A stretch of DNA of 34,674 bases from assembly GCA_003339415.1 (NCBI GenBank), contig PDHQ01000336.1:1-34674 (forward strand), in the 5' to 3' direction. Numbering within the stretch: the stretch's first letter is position 1; every line of letters begins with the position of its first letter. The DNA is from Ophiocordyceps camponoti-saundersi (nom. inval.). Lineage: Eukaryota; Ascomycota; Sordariomycetes; Hypocreales; Ophiocordycipitaceae. A program made the position numbers and the translations under genes. This document shows, one piece after another, positions 11,394 through 22,977 of the stretch. The notes under the pieces were generated by a model, which searched no databases, was not told the origin of the DNA, and saw nothing but the letters and a program-made list of their open reading frames with translations.

Positions 11394-12720
11394 TAGGAGC
11401 GTAAGATAGAAAAGTTATATACTATTATATTAGCGAGATATTTTATATAATCCCTAGCTAATAGCTTAATAGCCTCCGTAAAGATAAGGATAAGAGGGCG
11501 GAAAAGCTCCCTTATAGCTTAAGAAATTAAACCCTAATTTTTATAAGGAAGATTCTAATAAGCTTAAAATTATAGCACCGCTTAAGGTAAGAATTAATAA
11601 ACTTATATACTAATAATAAAAACTTACCTATATAGCTAGCGTATAAGATTAAGTAATACTATATTAGTTATAGGAAGCTTAGAGGATATTTTAATTATAG
11701 TAAATAGTAAAGCTAGCTATATACTTATTATTATATATTACTAGCGTTAGTTTATAAGCTAAGGCGTAATATAACTATAATATATACTTACTAATAAATT
11801 TACGCGCTTAAACTACGCGTAAACTATCTTTATATAAAGTAATATAATAAAGTTAGAAATTACCTAAGCTATAATATTTAGCGTATACTTATCCCTCCTT
11901 ACTTATTATCCCCTTAATTAAAATACTTTAAATTTACCTCTAACTACCCCGCTCCGCTTATAAAAAGCCCTAACTTTAATATCCCTATTTACTTATAAAG
12001 CTTTAAATAATTACGCTTAAAATAACTAATCTAGTTATACTAATAATAACGCTAGCGCTTAATAATATTAAAATAAGATTATATAAATATAATATTTATT
12101 AAGTTAGTAAAAAAAGGGGGCGGCAAATTAACTAGCGCGTTAGGAATATTCCTAGAACTAAATATTTTATTAAAGCTTTAGAGAAAGCTAGCGAAAGCCG
12201 TATATATTATAAGCTAGTTCTTATAATCTAAGCGCTTTTATAGCTCTTTATATAGCTTAGATAAAAGTAAAATAATTTTAATATAATTAGATTAATATAA
12301 TAATCTAGCCTTAAAAAAGGTATATTCTTATTTTATAATATATTCTTTAAGGGGCTTTAATAGCCCCTAATATATCTTAATTAAGAAAAAACCTATTTAG
12401 CGCTCCTTATAACTCTCCCTAAAAAGCTCGGAGATATATACTAAAAAAGCTTTAAGCTAGTAAGAAAAATCTATAGCTATAATAATATATAGAAGGAATA
12501 TTTACTAGAAGGTGCCGAGACGAGAAAAAATATAATAGAATTAGGACTTAGGCTTCCTAATTATAGCTTTATTAATTATAAATTTAGTATATATAGTAGC
12601 TAGCTAAAAGTCTAGGCTAGAATAAGCTAAAAGTAGCTTTAATATAAGTAGAATTTAACGGCGTTCTATACTAAGATCTTACTTTTATATTTAGTTAGTA
12701 ATAAGAGGAGCTTTAATTAA

Positions 12721-12930
12721 TATAATAGTATTACTAAAGCGATTATAGAAGTAAGCTAAAATAGAGTTATAATTAAAGCTATCGAAGAGAGGAAAGAGAG
12801 GGGAGAGAAGCCCCCCTCCTAAGCTAGCTATATACCCCGCGTAATAACTAAGCGCTATTAAGAAGACCTAAATATATCTGCTATAATCCCCCCTATCTAG
12901 CTACGATTAGTTATAAACTAATCCCTTATA
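12721..12930 (+). repeat. 3' LTR of short element, copy 1
   Basis: Second 210-bp LTR, offset 1,566 bp from the first and alignable end to end without gaps. It is followed at once by tataa (12931-12935), matching the five bases before the 5' LTR. Compared with the 5' LTR it carries more A/T at variable sites (cgcgcgataa against cgcgtaataa). Confidence 0.85.
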
Positions 12931-13181
12931 TATAATAATTAAAAATAAAAAATTTATAAATATAAGTAAAAGGAGAGGAGGCGAGTTTATATTTTAATTA
13001 ATATTTATAAAATAATTATTTAATATTTTATAAGCTATAATACCGCGCGAGTCCTCCCCTTATAAAAGACTTATTATAAGGGAGACTTATTCTCCTAATT
13101 TAAAGCGGGGTTCTCCTCCTCTTTTATAATATTAGCGAAATAAACTAAAAATATTAAAAATAAAAAGTTAAGTTTATACTT

Positions 13182-13680
13182 AAGCGAGAAATAGCTAATA
13201 TTATTATAGCGGAGGTAATAGCTATTAATATATTATTTTACGATTTTATTATTACTAACTTAGGCCGCCTAGTAATAGTTCTTACCGCTATAGCTAAACT
13301 AGCCGCGAAAAGAAGGATTATTATACTTAATAAAATATAGCTAAGTGCCGGTTTAATATATATTAATTATTAGAGTATTATAAAATAGCTTAAGAATATA
13401 AAATAAAAATACTTAGCTTTTATTTTTAAAGCGGAATAACTTAATATTTATAATAATAGCGCGGATCTATATAATAATAATAATATACTTAGTTAGGGGG
13501 ATATTATACCTTATATAATATTAGTAAAAAGCTAAGGTAAAAATATAAAAAAGCGTATAATTTTAATTTTATTAGCTTACTTAATATTATCTGCTAAAAT
13601 AAGCTTAGCTTTAAAATAAATAAAGAAGTTAAAAAAAGACTTAGAAATACCTTATATAAGGTACTTTAAGTTTATTATAA
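13182..13680 (+). pseudogene. unidentified decayed ORF
   Basis: About 165 plus-strand codons in one frame with only about eight stops, most at positions that could be Trp or Gln. The N-terminal 55 codons have no stop and read Ala/Ile/Leu-rich (A-E-V-I-A-I-N, then L-T-A-I-A-K-L-A-A-K-R-R); later parts would be Trp-rich and acidic if RIP is reversed. No family recognised. The flanks on both sides are more decayed. It may be a fragment of a transposon protein. Confidence 0.35.
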
Positions 13681-14177
13681 TAATCTAATAGTAGTAAAAG
13701 TTAGCGAATATAATATTAAGGTAACCTAAGAAATAGTTAAGGTTATATTTATACTTGCTATTTTACTTAAAAAATAAGGTTACCTTAGCTTAAATTATAG
13801 GAGAAAAATATTAATATAAGAATACTTACTAGTTATAAGCGTTACTAATAAAAGCCTAGTTTACTTATAGCTTATAAGATATTAGAGAGCGCTATATTAG
13901 AAAGAGATTCTTCTCGCTATTAAATAAGAACTTAATCGGTAATAGCTTATAATAAGAGCGTAACTATTATTATTTAAATAGCTATATAAACTTATATTAC
14001 TAGCGTATAAAGTTTTATAGTTTTATAATTATAGCTTATTATTTTAAAAGCTTAGCGATTATAGCTTATTAAATATTAGCGTTATTTATAATTAAAGTTA
14101 ATTTACTATTAAGGTTTAATACTTTAAAACTCCTATATTAAGCTAACTTTATTAATATAAATTAACTTAGGAGGTTC

Positions 14178-14279
14178 TAAGGTATATATAATATATATAT
14201 TAAAGGTTATAGTTTATATATAGCCCGCGCGTAGCTTACGCGTAGCGCTAACTAATTATATATACTTATATATACCTTA
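14178..14279. repeat. large inverted repeat with GC-rich loop
   Basis: The left arm (14178-14200, starting taaggtatatata) pairs imperfectly with the right arm (14257-14279, ending tatataccttа in Latin letters tatatacctta). The 56-bp centre is unusually GC-rich (gcccgcgcgtagcttacgcg at 14223-14242) and is itself partly palindromic. The arms are low-complexity (TA)n-like, so part of the match is compositional, but the terminal taaggtatatata/tatatacctta match is specific. It could be a cruciform or the remnant of a small foldback element. Confidence 0.5.
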
Positions 14280-16232
14280 TATTTATTATATATATAAACT
14301 TAACTAAGCACCCTTATATAACTTAGCTATTTAAGCGTAGCTTAAATCTTTTATAGAAATTATAATATATTTTTATAGCGTTTTAGAAAATATCGCTAAT
14401 AAGACTCTTAAAAATATAATATTAGCTATTAATTATACCTTAAAAGTAATATTTTACTTAATAGTTTATTAACTTAATAATAAAAACATAGCTATTATAC
14501 TTAATTTTAATATTATAAGATTTATATAAGATTTTTTCTAAGTTAAAATTATTTTTAAGCTAGATAATATTATTATTAATTAGCTATATAATATTATTAC
14601 TAAAAGGCTCCCTCTTTTCTTAGCTATAAGGGATAAAATAATCTTATTATTATTTACCTAACTTAATAAAAAAACTATTACTAAGCTATAAGCTTTAAAA
14701 GTAATATTAAAGTTATATAAATAGTAATAATAATAAAATTAACTTTACTTATTAATAAAAATAAACTTTATAATTATAAATTAATAATAAAAATATAAAT
14801 CTTTTAAATTAAGCTTTTTATAAACTTTATTTACTTTTACTAATATTATAACTATTATTATTTTAATTATAATATTAAGCTTTATAAATATACTAAGCTT
14901 TACTATAATTATAATATTATTATATATAAGATTAAAATTAAATATAAAGCGGGATAAGATAAATACCTTTATATATATATTTTTTATAAGGGCAATTACT
15001 TAGCTTAGTTTTAGCTATACCTTATAACTTTCTAAAAATAAAATAAGGCTTATACTTATTATAAGTAATAACTTATATAATTTACTAAACTTAGTATATA
15101 ATTTACGGTATTATTTATTATATAATTTACTTAAAAGCTAGCCTTAAAATCTTTATATTAATTTACTATAAGTAAGAAATATTACTAACTTATAAGTAGC
15201 TTTTAACTAAAGTTATTTTTTAAAATATTAGTTAGCGGAGATATATTAAAAGCTATAAGGCGCTAGATTAAATATAATAGGAGTATTTTTTTCTAAATTT
15301 AAGCTAGCTACTTTTTAAATAGCTAAAAATTATTAGAAATATTAATAAGCTTATTTTTTCCTTATATAAAATAAATAGATTTATTAGGATTAGTATTAAG
15401 CCCCTAATTATACTAGCCTTTATTAAAATATAAACTAAAGCCGCTATTAAAGCTTTATATAAAAATAATAAGAATATAATTATTATTACTTTTAATTCTT
15501 TTTTATATATCTAAAAATCCTTTTTTAAAATATTAATAAATAGCCTAAGCTAGTATAATTAGCTTTTTATAATATATATAATTATAATAATATTATTTAA
15601 AAAAAATATATTACTTAAAAGCTAGTTTACTTTTTCTTAAAACTTTACTTTATTAATTTATTTTTTATAATAAATAAGCAGCTATATATATTTATAAATA
15701 TTATTACTTTTCAGATTAATTATATATTATTAGTAAGGATTAAGCTAGAGTTAGCTTTATTTTTAAATTAGAAATCCTCTTAATATACTCCTTTCTAAAT
15801 TAAGCTAAATAAGGCTATTTTTCCCTCCTCCCTAAGTCTAAGCTTAAAATAAAATAAATCCTTTTTAAAGACTTTAACTTATATTATTTATTATAAGATA
15901 GCTATAAATAACGCTTTAATAATACTAATTAGCTTACTTAAGAGACTTTTAAACTTAACCTTTTACTTTTTACTTTTAAAAAAAGTATATAAAGATAATT
16001 TATAGCTATTAAAATAATATATTTAATTTAGTTTTAGCTATAACTAAATCTTATACTATATATATAAAATTAAACCTTAACTTTATAAGATTTAATTATA
16101 TTTTATAAATATTTATAATAAATATATAAAATATTAACTTTCTTACGCTTAAGCTATAATAAAAATAAGCTAACTTAAATATTATTATTAAAAAGTCCCT
16201 TACCCGAATATTTATTTTTAATATTATTAAAA

Positions 16233-16237
16233 CTATT
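16233..16237. repeat. target-site duplication, left (copia)
   Basis: The five bases ctatt next to the left LTR match ttatt at 23254-23258 after the right LTR, with one C/T difference of the RIP type. Chance agreement is possible in AT-rich DNA, but the position fits exactly. Confidence 0.6.
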
Positions 16238-16513
16238 TATTAGACGGGCTATCCGTTACTAGTAACGTAAAGGTTCCTCAAAGAAGTATATTATCGCGAT
16301 TACCCTCTTATATATAATATATAAGGAGGGTAGCTATCTAAATACCTAATCGAATATATAAAGTAATAGTAAGGAATATAAAAAGTAGAGTAGAGAGTTA
16401 TAAGATTAGAAAGATTTTATATAAAAGTCCCTTATAACTTAGGAAAGCTATACGAAGGGATAAGGCTATAAGGATAATACGAGGCTATTAAAGTATTATA
16501 AGATACTTTAATA
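16238..16513 (-). repeat. 3' LTR of copia element
   Basis: This 276-bp repeat aligns without gaps to 22978-23253 at an offset of 6,740 bp. Differences are transitions (for example tagacgggct against tagataagct at the start), apart from a couple of transversions near 16278. Because the element is on the minus strand, this is the 3' LTR. A purine-rich word (aaagaaaaac on the minus strand, about 16520-16529) near its inner edge could be the decayed polypurine tract. Confidence 0.9.
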
Positions 16514-17545
16514 CTTATAGTTTTTCTTTATAATATACTATATAGCTTCCTTAGTAAGCGCTTAGTAATAGTAGGTAGTTATAGCGCTTATATAGTTAGG
16601 GTTATTATATAGCGAGAGCTATTATATAATATAAAGTATTATATAAAGTCTACTTATATAGGGAGATATTCGTATAGTAAGTAAGAGAAAATTACTCGTT
16701 AAGAGAGTAATCTATTAGCTTCGTACGCTTAAGATCGGTATCGTTTTAAGGCTTAAAAGTTTTATACGTAGTAGAACTTATAAGCGTAGCTAAAGGTATA
16801 AGAGAGAGAAAGTATAAGGAAGGTAGCTAGTTAGTAGAAATTTTTAAGCTACTATTTATAGCTAGTAAGTTTTACTAACTATAAGAAATACTTTTCTTTT
16901 CCTTTTATATAAAAGAAAAATTCTTCCCTTTTTTATTTTTTATAATAATAGCTATAATAGTAATAATATTATTACTATTATAATTATTACTATTATTAGT
17001 CGCTATTATAGCTATTATCTTCTTATATAATAATAAAAAATAAGAAGAAGAAAAATAAGAAGAATAATTAATTATATAATAATTATATTTATTATTACGA
17101 TCTTTAGGCGCTTTCCCTTTTCTAATAAAACTATTATTATTACCTTTAAAAGCGATAATATTATCCGCGTTAAGTTCCTCTAAGTAGCGATTAGTATATA
17201 TATTCTCTTTATATAAGGTATTTTCGTAAATATAAGCTAATTATATAGTAGAATAAGGAATATTATTACCTTTTAGCGACTTTTTATAATATAGCTTTAC
17301 GCTTTCGCGCTAAAAAGATAGCTATTAAGCTTATCTTTAAAGTTATACGCTACCTTAGCTATTATCGGGCGGTAATAATTTAGTCGGCCGGTTAGTTCCT
17401 AGTATAGGGCCCTTACGCTTATTATTACCTTTATTATAGTAACGGTCTATTCTTAAGTTACCGCCGTATTTATAGCTATTAGGGCGGGGCTTATAAGCCC
17501 TATATTTAAAATTTAAAAGGCTAGTATTATAATTATTTCTAATTA
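16514..17545 (-). other. copia 3' non-coding region
   Basis: About 1 kb between the pol frame end and the 3' LTR. It contains low-complexity (ata)n/(tta)n and aagaaga-type runs at 16935-17100 and a GC-richer part at 17340-17480. No second ORF is supported. Confidence 0.5.
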
Positions 17546-17830
17546 TACGATAACGAGGATAAAGATAAAGATAAGGAAGAGGATAATAATAAAGATAATA
17601 AGAGCGAGGACGAAGATAAAGAAGATAATAATAAGGATAATAATAATAAGGAGGAAGAAAAGGAGGCCGGGGGCGAGGCTAAGGGGGAGAGGGAGGACGA
17701 GTCGGATAACGACTCTAACGAAGAAGAAGACGATAATAAAGATAACGATAATAACGACGATAACGACGATAACGACGATAACGACGATAACGAACTTATT
17801 ATATCGCTAGCGGTCCGTTCTCGCTATCGT
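17546..17830. repeat. GAN-rich low-complexity tract with 9-bp tandem repeat
   Basis: The plus strand is a run of gat/gac/gaa/gag/aac/aag codons, stop-free for 95 codons in one frame (Asp/Glu/Asn/Lys-rich), ending with four and a half copies of taacgacga (17752-17793). RIP reversal (TGAC from TAAC) would make it almost pure Asp/Glu on plus, or poly-Ser on minus. It starts right after the end of the copia pol frame, so it is probably an expanded trinucleotide-like tract in the element's 3' region. An encoded acidic protein on the plus strand cannot be excluded. Confidence 0.65.
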
Positions 17831-17989
17831 TAGGCGATATAAGGTAAAGGGCGGCGGCTATTTTATTCTTTTTATATAGCGTTAAATTTATAAGCTTAAA
17901 GGGCGGCGGCGGTAGCGCGAGTTTTTTAATAATTACTTCTATCTTAATTATAATCTTATTTATCGTAACTAGTTATATAAGAGCGTTAT

Positions 17990-18480
17990 TCGGGCTTTTC
18001 TTTATTATAGCATTTATAAGGTTATCTTTACTATTAATTTAGAATATCTTAGTAATTTCCTTTCTTTTATATAATTTATATAAAGCTATAATATTAATTA
18101 TAAGCCTTTTCTCTATTATATTACTAAGCTTAACTAAGTAATTATAAAAGGAGTATAAGTTTATATAAAATATAAGAGGGATATCTAATAAGGAGAGACT
18201 ATATATAATCTTCTAAAGCGTAATATTAAGGGCGATACCGCTATCGATTCCTTATATAATATTATATAATTTACTTATAAGTATATTACACGTTACTTTT
18301 TTATATTTTATCGAGGACTAGTATATAATATTACCGTAAATAAAGACTTTATTCTTTATATAAGCTACCTTTTTACTTAATATAATTACGAATCCTATCT
18401 ATAAAAATAGGTTTTTATTATTCGTAAATAAGCTATTAGTAAAGATTTAAAGCTTTATATAAGGAAAGTTAAGAGGGATA
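17990..18480 (-). other. copia RNase H domain
   Basis: L-Q-I-F-T-N-S-L-F-T-N-N-K (stop restored as Q or W) around 18408-18446 corresponds to the first catalytic Asp of RNase H followed by S-F-A-N-N-K; the Asp codon 18435-18437 is AAT. Downstream, Y-G-N-I-I-Y-stop-S-S, then I-S-K-L-Y and G-I-D-S-G-I-A-L match the usual W-S-S, A-S-E-L-Y and G-I-D-x-x-I-A-L order. The domain would degrade RNA in the RNA-DNA hybrid. Confidence 0.85.
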
Positions 18481-18649
18481 AAATATAGTCCCTAGTTAGC
18501 GTTTTTAATTTATTATTATACGCGGGCGTTTAGGGCGTTATAGTTTTCCTTTATTAGTTCTTAAACTTAAGTAGCGGCTAAGAGGTTATACGCTATTTTA
18601 AGCTAGCAAATTAATAAGATATACGCTCCTTATACGCGTTATAAGAGGT

Positions 18650-19450
18650 ACGCTTATAGAGTATTTTCTTTAGCTAGGTTAATAACTTATAATACTTTAG
18701 CCTATTCTTTTTATATAAAGAGAATATTATTACTTTCGAGGGAAATTTATCCGCTATTAAATTTAATCGGCGTCTTATATAAGAGGCGTGTTTTTAGCTT
18801 CGCACGAAGGTTTTATTACTTAAGGGATTTTTCCTTAAGGGCTAAGAAAGCGGGAGAGATAAAGGAGAGGGTATTATTAGTTTATATTCCTATAAGGCCG
18901 AAGGAATCCGGGCTAGTAAGTATAAAGAGAAGGTATAAGTTATACGTTAAAGTTATTATTTTTAAGTTTATATAATAATACTTATAATATATTTTAAACT
19001 AGTAAACGCTTAATTTTACTATTTTATATAGCGGATAATAAATATATAAAATAATACTTTCTAGAAAGCGGTCTTATATCTTTTTTAATAATTATACGAA
19101 AATCGGTCTTATTAGGCAGTTATATAACTATATATACGCTTAGGTAATATTATATAGCTTTTCGTATATATTATATAACTATATAAAAAAAGGGCTTAGA
19201 GCGAGGATTAGCCTCTAGCTTATTTATAAAATTATAAGCGATTAAGTAAATATAGTAGCCTTATTAGTATTAGCGTAGCTTTATATAATAAGTTATAATT
19301 TCTTATATAGCTTTATAATCTTATTTTTAATTTCTTATATAAGCTTTATATAAAAGATATATAGCTAGCTATATTTAGCTAGGTTATATTATATAAAGAT
19401 AAAAATATCTTAAGCGGTAAAGCTATCGATTTTAGCGTAGTTTAATTCTT
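18650..19450 (-). other. copia reverse transcriptase domain
   Basis: Recognised motifs include T-Q-S (about 19240), then Y-N-I-T-stop-A-Y at 19135-19155, the form of D-I-T-Q-A-Y whose first catalytic Asp (19149-19151) is now AAT. G-I-stop-T-N-N-T-L at 18867-18890 is the form of G-M-Q-T-D-D-T-L, with the Asp pair at 18873-18878 now AAT-AAT. All lie in the gag-pol frame. Upstream residues fit the L-x-L-A-L-S-P and K-E-I-x-D-R-F stretches of fungal copia reverse transcriptases. Confidence 0.9.
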
Positions 19451-20129
19451 TAAATAGGAGGCTAGGGGTTATAATAATACTATCTTAACGGAGTTATACG
19501 GTAAGGGTAATATTTTTTATTTCTTTCTCTAAGAGGAAAATAAAGGAGATAAATAAATCTACTATATAATCGGTAAAATCCTTATATCCCCGTAAGCTAT
19601 AAAATAGAATCTTAATAGTAAATCTCTTTATATAAGTATTAGCTTCTTTTATAGGAGCTTTATTTAGTAAATAGTATAGCTTAATCTATATTATATAAAA
19701 CTTAGTAAAATTACTAAAAAAGTTTATAAAGATAGATTACCCTTTAATTATTAAAAGTTTATATAGTCCTATTTAGCTATAGCGTTTACGCTAAACTATA
19801 ACTTAAGAACGAAAAGGAAATATAAGGTTCTTATATAAGCGAGGTCTATTTCGCGTAATAAATATATAGCTAATATCTCTCTTTATACGAAGTTTTTAAA
19901 TTACCTTTATTATTTTTTAAATCGCGGTCGCTTATACGATAATATTCGAGGATAGGGGTAAGGTACTATAAATATAAGGGTATATATTAAAAATAAGGAG
20001 TATAAGTACGAAGCTATTAGGCTTTACCATATCGTTTAAGTATTTTATAGTAAGCTAAAAGATCGTATTATTATCGGCCTAATATCTAAGGTTTTCCTTA
20101 AATATATTATATATATATTAAAGAGAGAT

Positions 20130-20480
20130 ATATAAGCGTTTAACCTTACTAACTACTTAGTACGCCTTAACGGGTATTTCCTTATATAATAAACCGATAA
20201 TTTATATAAAAAAATAGAATTTATCTAAAGAGAAGTTTATACCGGGGTTATACGTAATAATATCCGGAGGGCCTTAGTAAATAGTAATCTAATAGCGGTA
20301 GAGGGCGTTTTATATATCTTAAGTAAAAAGTAATCGTACGAAAATAGTAGCTTAGAAAAACGTAGCTTTATTAATAATATAGAGAGCGTTCTTATTACCT
20401 AATCGTACGATATCTATAATAATCTTATAATTAAAAAAAATATTATCCTTAATTAAGAATTTAAATTATTATAGCGAGGG
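20130..20480 (-). other. copia integrase core, RIP-altered DDE
   Basis: The catalytic core that would insert cDNA into the genome. F-K-F precedes I-I-I-D-I-V, with the first Asp intact at 20412-20414. G-P-P-D-I-I-T-Y-N-P-G-I-N-F (20229-20270) carries the second Asp as AAC (Asn), from TATGAC to TATAAC. I-P-V-K-A-Y at 20160-20177 corresponds to P-V-E-A-H, with the catalytic Glu turned to Lys (GTTGAG to GTTAAG). The G-P-P-D and P-V-E-A-H context is typical of fungal copia integrases. Confidence 0.9.
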
Positions 20481-21323
20481 CCTAAGGGGTTATATATCTA
20501 GTATTAATAGTAAAATTTCTTTATTATATAAAGCGATATTTTAGAGATATTATTATAACTTATATTCTAAAGTAAGTTACGAAGATATTCCGTATAAGGG
20601 TATCTAAAGCGATGGTATAAATAACGGAGCTATACCTTTATAAAGAAAAGGGCGGCTTCGCGTAAAGATATATAGAAGAATAGATATCCCTATTTCCGTA
20701 TAATAGGGATCGTCTAACTATCCTTATATATAATAACGTTCCTAATATTATTAAAATATACTTTTAGGTAATCTATATTTCCGAGGGAAAGGAGGAATAG
20801 CGTAAAGGTATCGAGAACGTAATATTATATAATATTTAAAAGGCTATTAATATTAATTATACTAATCGAGGTTATAATAGCTAAGCTACTAAACTTAATT
20901 ATTACGATACTAAAAGTCTAGTTAATTTATATATTTAGATTCTCTTATATAAATACTTCGGCCTAATCTTTACTAATAATAAAGAAATTCGTAGCGCTAG
21001 TATCTTAAAGTTATCCTTAATATTCTATACTATAAGCGTCTACGAGAAAAACTTAATTACTTAGTTATACGGTCTACTATACGAAGATATCTTCCCTTAT
21101 AAATTAATATATAAAAATATTTAAGAGGATAAATTAAGTAGCTTCCTTAAAAGCGTCCTTATTTTCTTTATATAACAAATTATTAAGGTTATTAATAATA
21201 TTATATCCCTTATATTTAAGGAGGAAGGCTTTAAATTCGTTATCTATAAGGGGGTCCTTATCGAATTCTTTATATAAAGTAAAATACGCCTTTCTTACGT
21301 AGACTATAGTTAAAATCCCCTTA

Positions 21324-21377
21324 CTTATAATTTGTTAACTAATACTTTTCTTTTTTATAAATAAAATAGCGCTTCTT
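21324..21377 (-). other. copia Gag zinc-finger motif
   Basis: The codons read K-K-R-Y-F-I-Y-K-K-E-K-Y-stop-L-T-N-Y-K. Reversing TGY-to-TAY, TGG-to-TAG and CAY-to-TAY gives the C-F-I-C-K-K-x-x-C-W-x-T-x-H pattern that I recall from many fungal copia polyproteins. It would bind nucleic acid in Gag. It fixes the strand of the element and lies in the same frame as integrase and reverse transcriptase. Confidence 0.75.
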
Positions 21378-22977
21378 TATATAGGGTAATAGGCGGCGGT
21401 CCTCTTATCGAACCTATTTAAATTTACCCGTATAGAATTTTAGCTAAGGTAAATTTAGTTATAAGGAGTTTATATAATAATATTAATTAATAAAAAACTA
21501 GTCGGATATTTTCCTATAATTAAGGGTAACTTAAAGCGATATATAAAAAATAGAGAAGAACTCTTTATATAAAGGCTTCGTAAAGAGAAATACTAGCTTA
21601 AGTTCCGGCACTTTATAGTAAGCTTTTATTATTATAGCGTAAAGTTAAGTTTCCCCTTCGCTAAGGGTATATTATATAAGTTATATTTTCTTAATTAATT
21701 CCTTAAGGATTTCTAATATAGTTTTCTCTAAGTATTTCCTTTATACGAAAGTAAAAGTTATACCGGTCTAATTAGCCTAGTATTACGTATAATTCGTTAT
21801 TATATTAAAATACGAATTAAGTATTTAATAGATCTTATCTTACCTTTTCTTAAGTCCTATATAATAAAAGTAATATAACTAGGCTAGGCCCGTAAGAACG
21901 TCTAGGAAGATAGCGTAATACTAGTCTTCGGTAATATTAATTTATTAATAATATAATATAAAAAGCTTAGCTTTATTATATAAGATATTATATAAATAGC
22001 TTAAGTAATTCTAGTCTTTTCGCTAGCTTTTACTAAATACTATAACTTTCTTAGGAGTAATTAAGCTATTATAAATTAGTTATATAAGAGGAAGAATAAA
22101 GGCCGGGCTTTTTAGGATTATTATAAGAGCTATAGATAAGTTTAGTATTTCCTTTGCTTCGTATAAGGTTATATTAGGAGTTATGCTAAAAGTTATATAA
22201 AGGGGAACCTTAATTAACGGGATAATTTTCTAAGTAAGCTTTAAGGTAAGGGTTACTAAAGTTATCGAAAAAGTAGCTAAAACGTAATTATATATAGCTT
22301 TAATTATAGAGAAGAATTTCTTAATAAAGCTATTAGTTTATCGTATAGTAACGCCTTATTTTTTAAGAAGCTATAAGAAAGCTTTAAGAAATAGATAGGA
22401 AATTTACTTTACTTAGTATTCGGTCTATCTATAAAAGTTTTCCTAGGTATTTCCGGTAAGAAAGGAGCCCCTAATTCTTAAGTATATCGCTTTATATATA
22501 ATTTTTCCTATATACGTTATAAGTTTAATATTTAAAAGTTTATCTATAATCTTTAAGTTAGTCTCTTAGAAATCTAGGCTAGTTTTTACTTATTATATAC
22601 GGATTAAGATAGTGCTTTCTTTAGCTATCTCTTTATACGTAATTAAGTCGAGTTCCTAAGCTTAGGTTTAAGTTAGTTTTAAGGTTACCTAGGTTAGTTC
22701 GGGCTAGGTAAGCGCGGGCGTAGGCGCGTTCGAAGGTACTAAGAGCATACGAGAGTTCTTATTAGATAATAGGGCATATAAAGCTATCGTTATTATCTAA
22801 GGGGGTTCGGTATAGGGAAAAAATTTATCTTCTTTCTTTATTATATAAGGTAGCTATTATATATACTACTAAGTTATATAAAAGAGTAAAGTTAAGTATA
22901 ATAAATTACTAATTTTTTTATCTATAGTTATCTTTTCTATCTTAGCTAATTTATATATTACCTAATATACTAATTAG

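Larger units (their letters stand above)
11155..12930 (+). mobile_element. short non-autonomous LTR element, copy 1
   Basis: A 1,776-bp element with 210-bp direct repeats at both ends (11155-11364 and 12721-12930), flanked by the 5-bp duplication tataa (11150-11154 and 12931-12935). The LTRs begin with TA and end with TA, as expected from RIP of TG...CA. The first internal bases are TAG (11365-11367), which fits a RIP-mutated TGG primer-binding-site start and suggests plus orientation. A purine run (aagaggag) lies about 10 bp before the right LTR. The 1,356-bp interior shows no protease, reverse transcriptase or integrase motif. A plus-strand frame at about 12144-12480 resembles one in copy 2 but is not convincingly coding. 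Best described as a LARD/TRIM-like derivative. Confidence 0.85.
12936..16232. other. AT-rich RIP relics
   Basis: Heavily mutated DNA between the first short LTR element and the copia element. Apart from the ORF relic at 13182-13680 and the inverted repeat at 14178-14279, nothing could be assigned. Small GC bumps occur at 12971-13125. Reading-frame fragments appear on both strands but are short and cannot be told from chance openness in this composition. Confidence 0.4.
17796..22844 (-). pseudogene. copia gag-pol polyprotein relic
   Basis: A single minus reading frame (codon first bases 2 modulo 3) runs from a likely start at 22844 (ATA-ATA, expected from RIP of ATG-ATG) to TAA-TAA at 17796-17801, about 1,680 codons, a usual size for a copia polyprotein. 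Gag: 22844 to about 20900, with a Cys-rich finger. Integrase core, reverse transcriptase and RNase H follow in the same frame, checked at six motifs. The frame holds many TAA/TAG codons at likely Gln/Trp sites and many Asp-to-Asn and Glu-to-Lys changes after T. No indel is needed anywhere. The terminal TAA-TAA could itself be a RIP product, but the low-complexity tract begins just beyond it. A protease between gag and integrase is expected but was not recognised. Confidence 0.93.

Noticed and set aside
12144..12480. A gag-like gene in the short LTR element
   Set aside because: A plus frame is shared by both copies, but it has many stops in each and no motif, and other frames look equally open.
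18607..18972. A 122-codon stop-free plus-strand frame inside the copia element
   Set aside because: It is antisense to the reverse transcriptase/RNase H frame, which carries the recognised T-N-N (T-D-D) motif and family-like sequence. Openness there reflects few Leu/Ser codons of the stop-forming type on the coding strand.
20130..22740. Plus-strand protein-like frames over the copia gag and integrase region
   Set aside because: They change frame repeatedly and match nothing, while one minus frame gives zinc finger, integrase, RT and RNase H in order.
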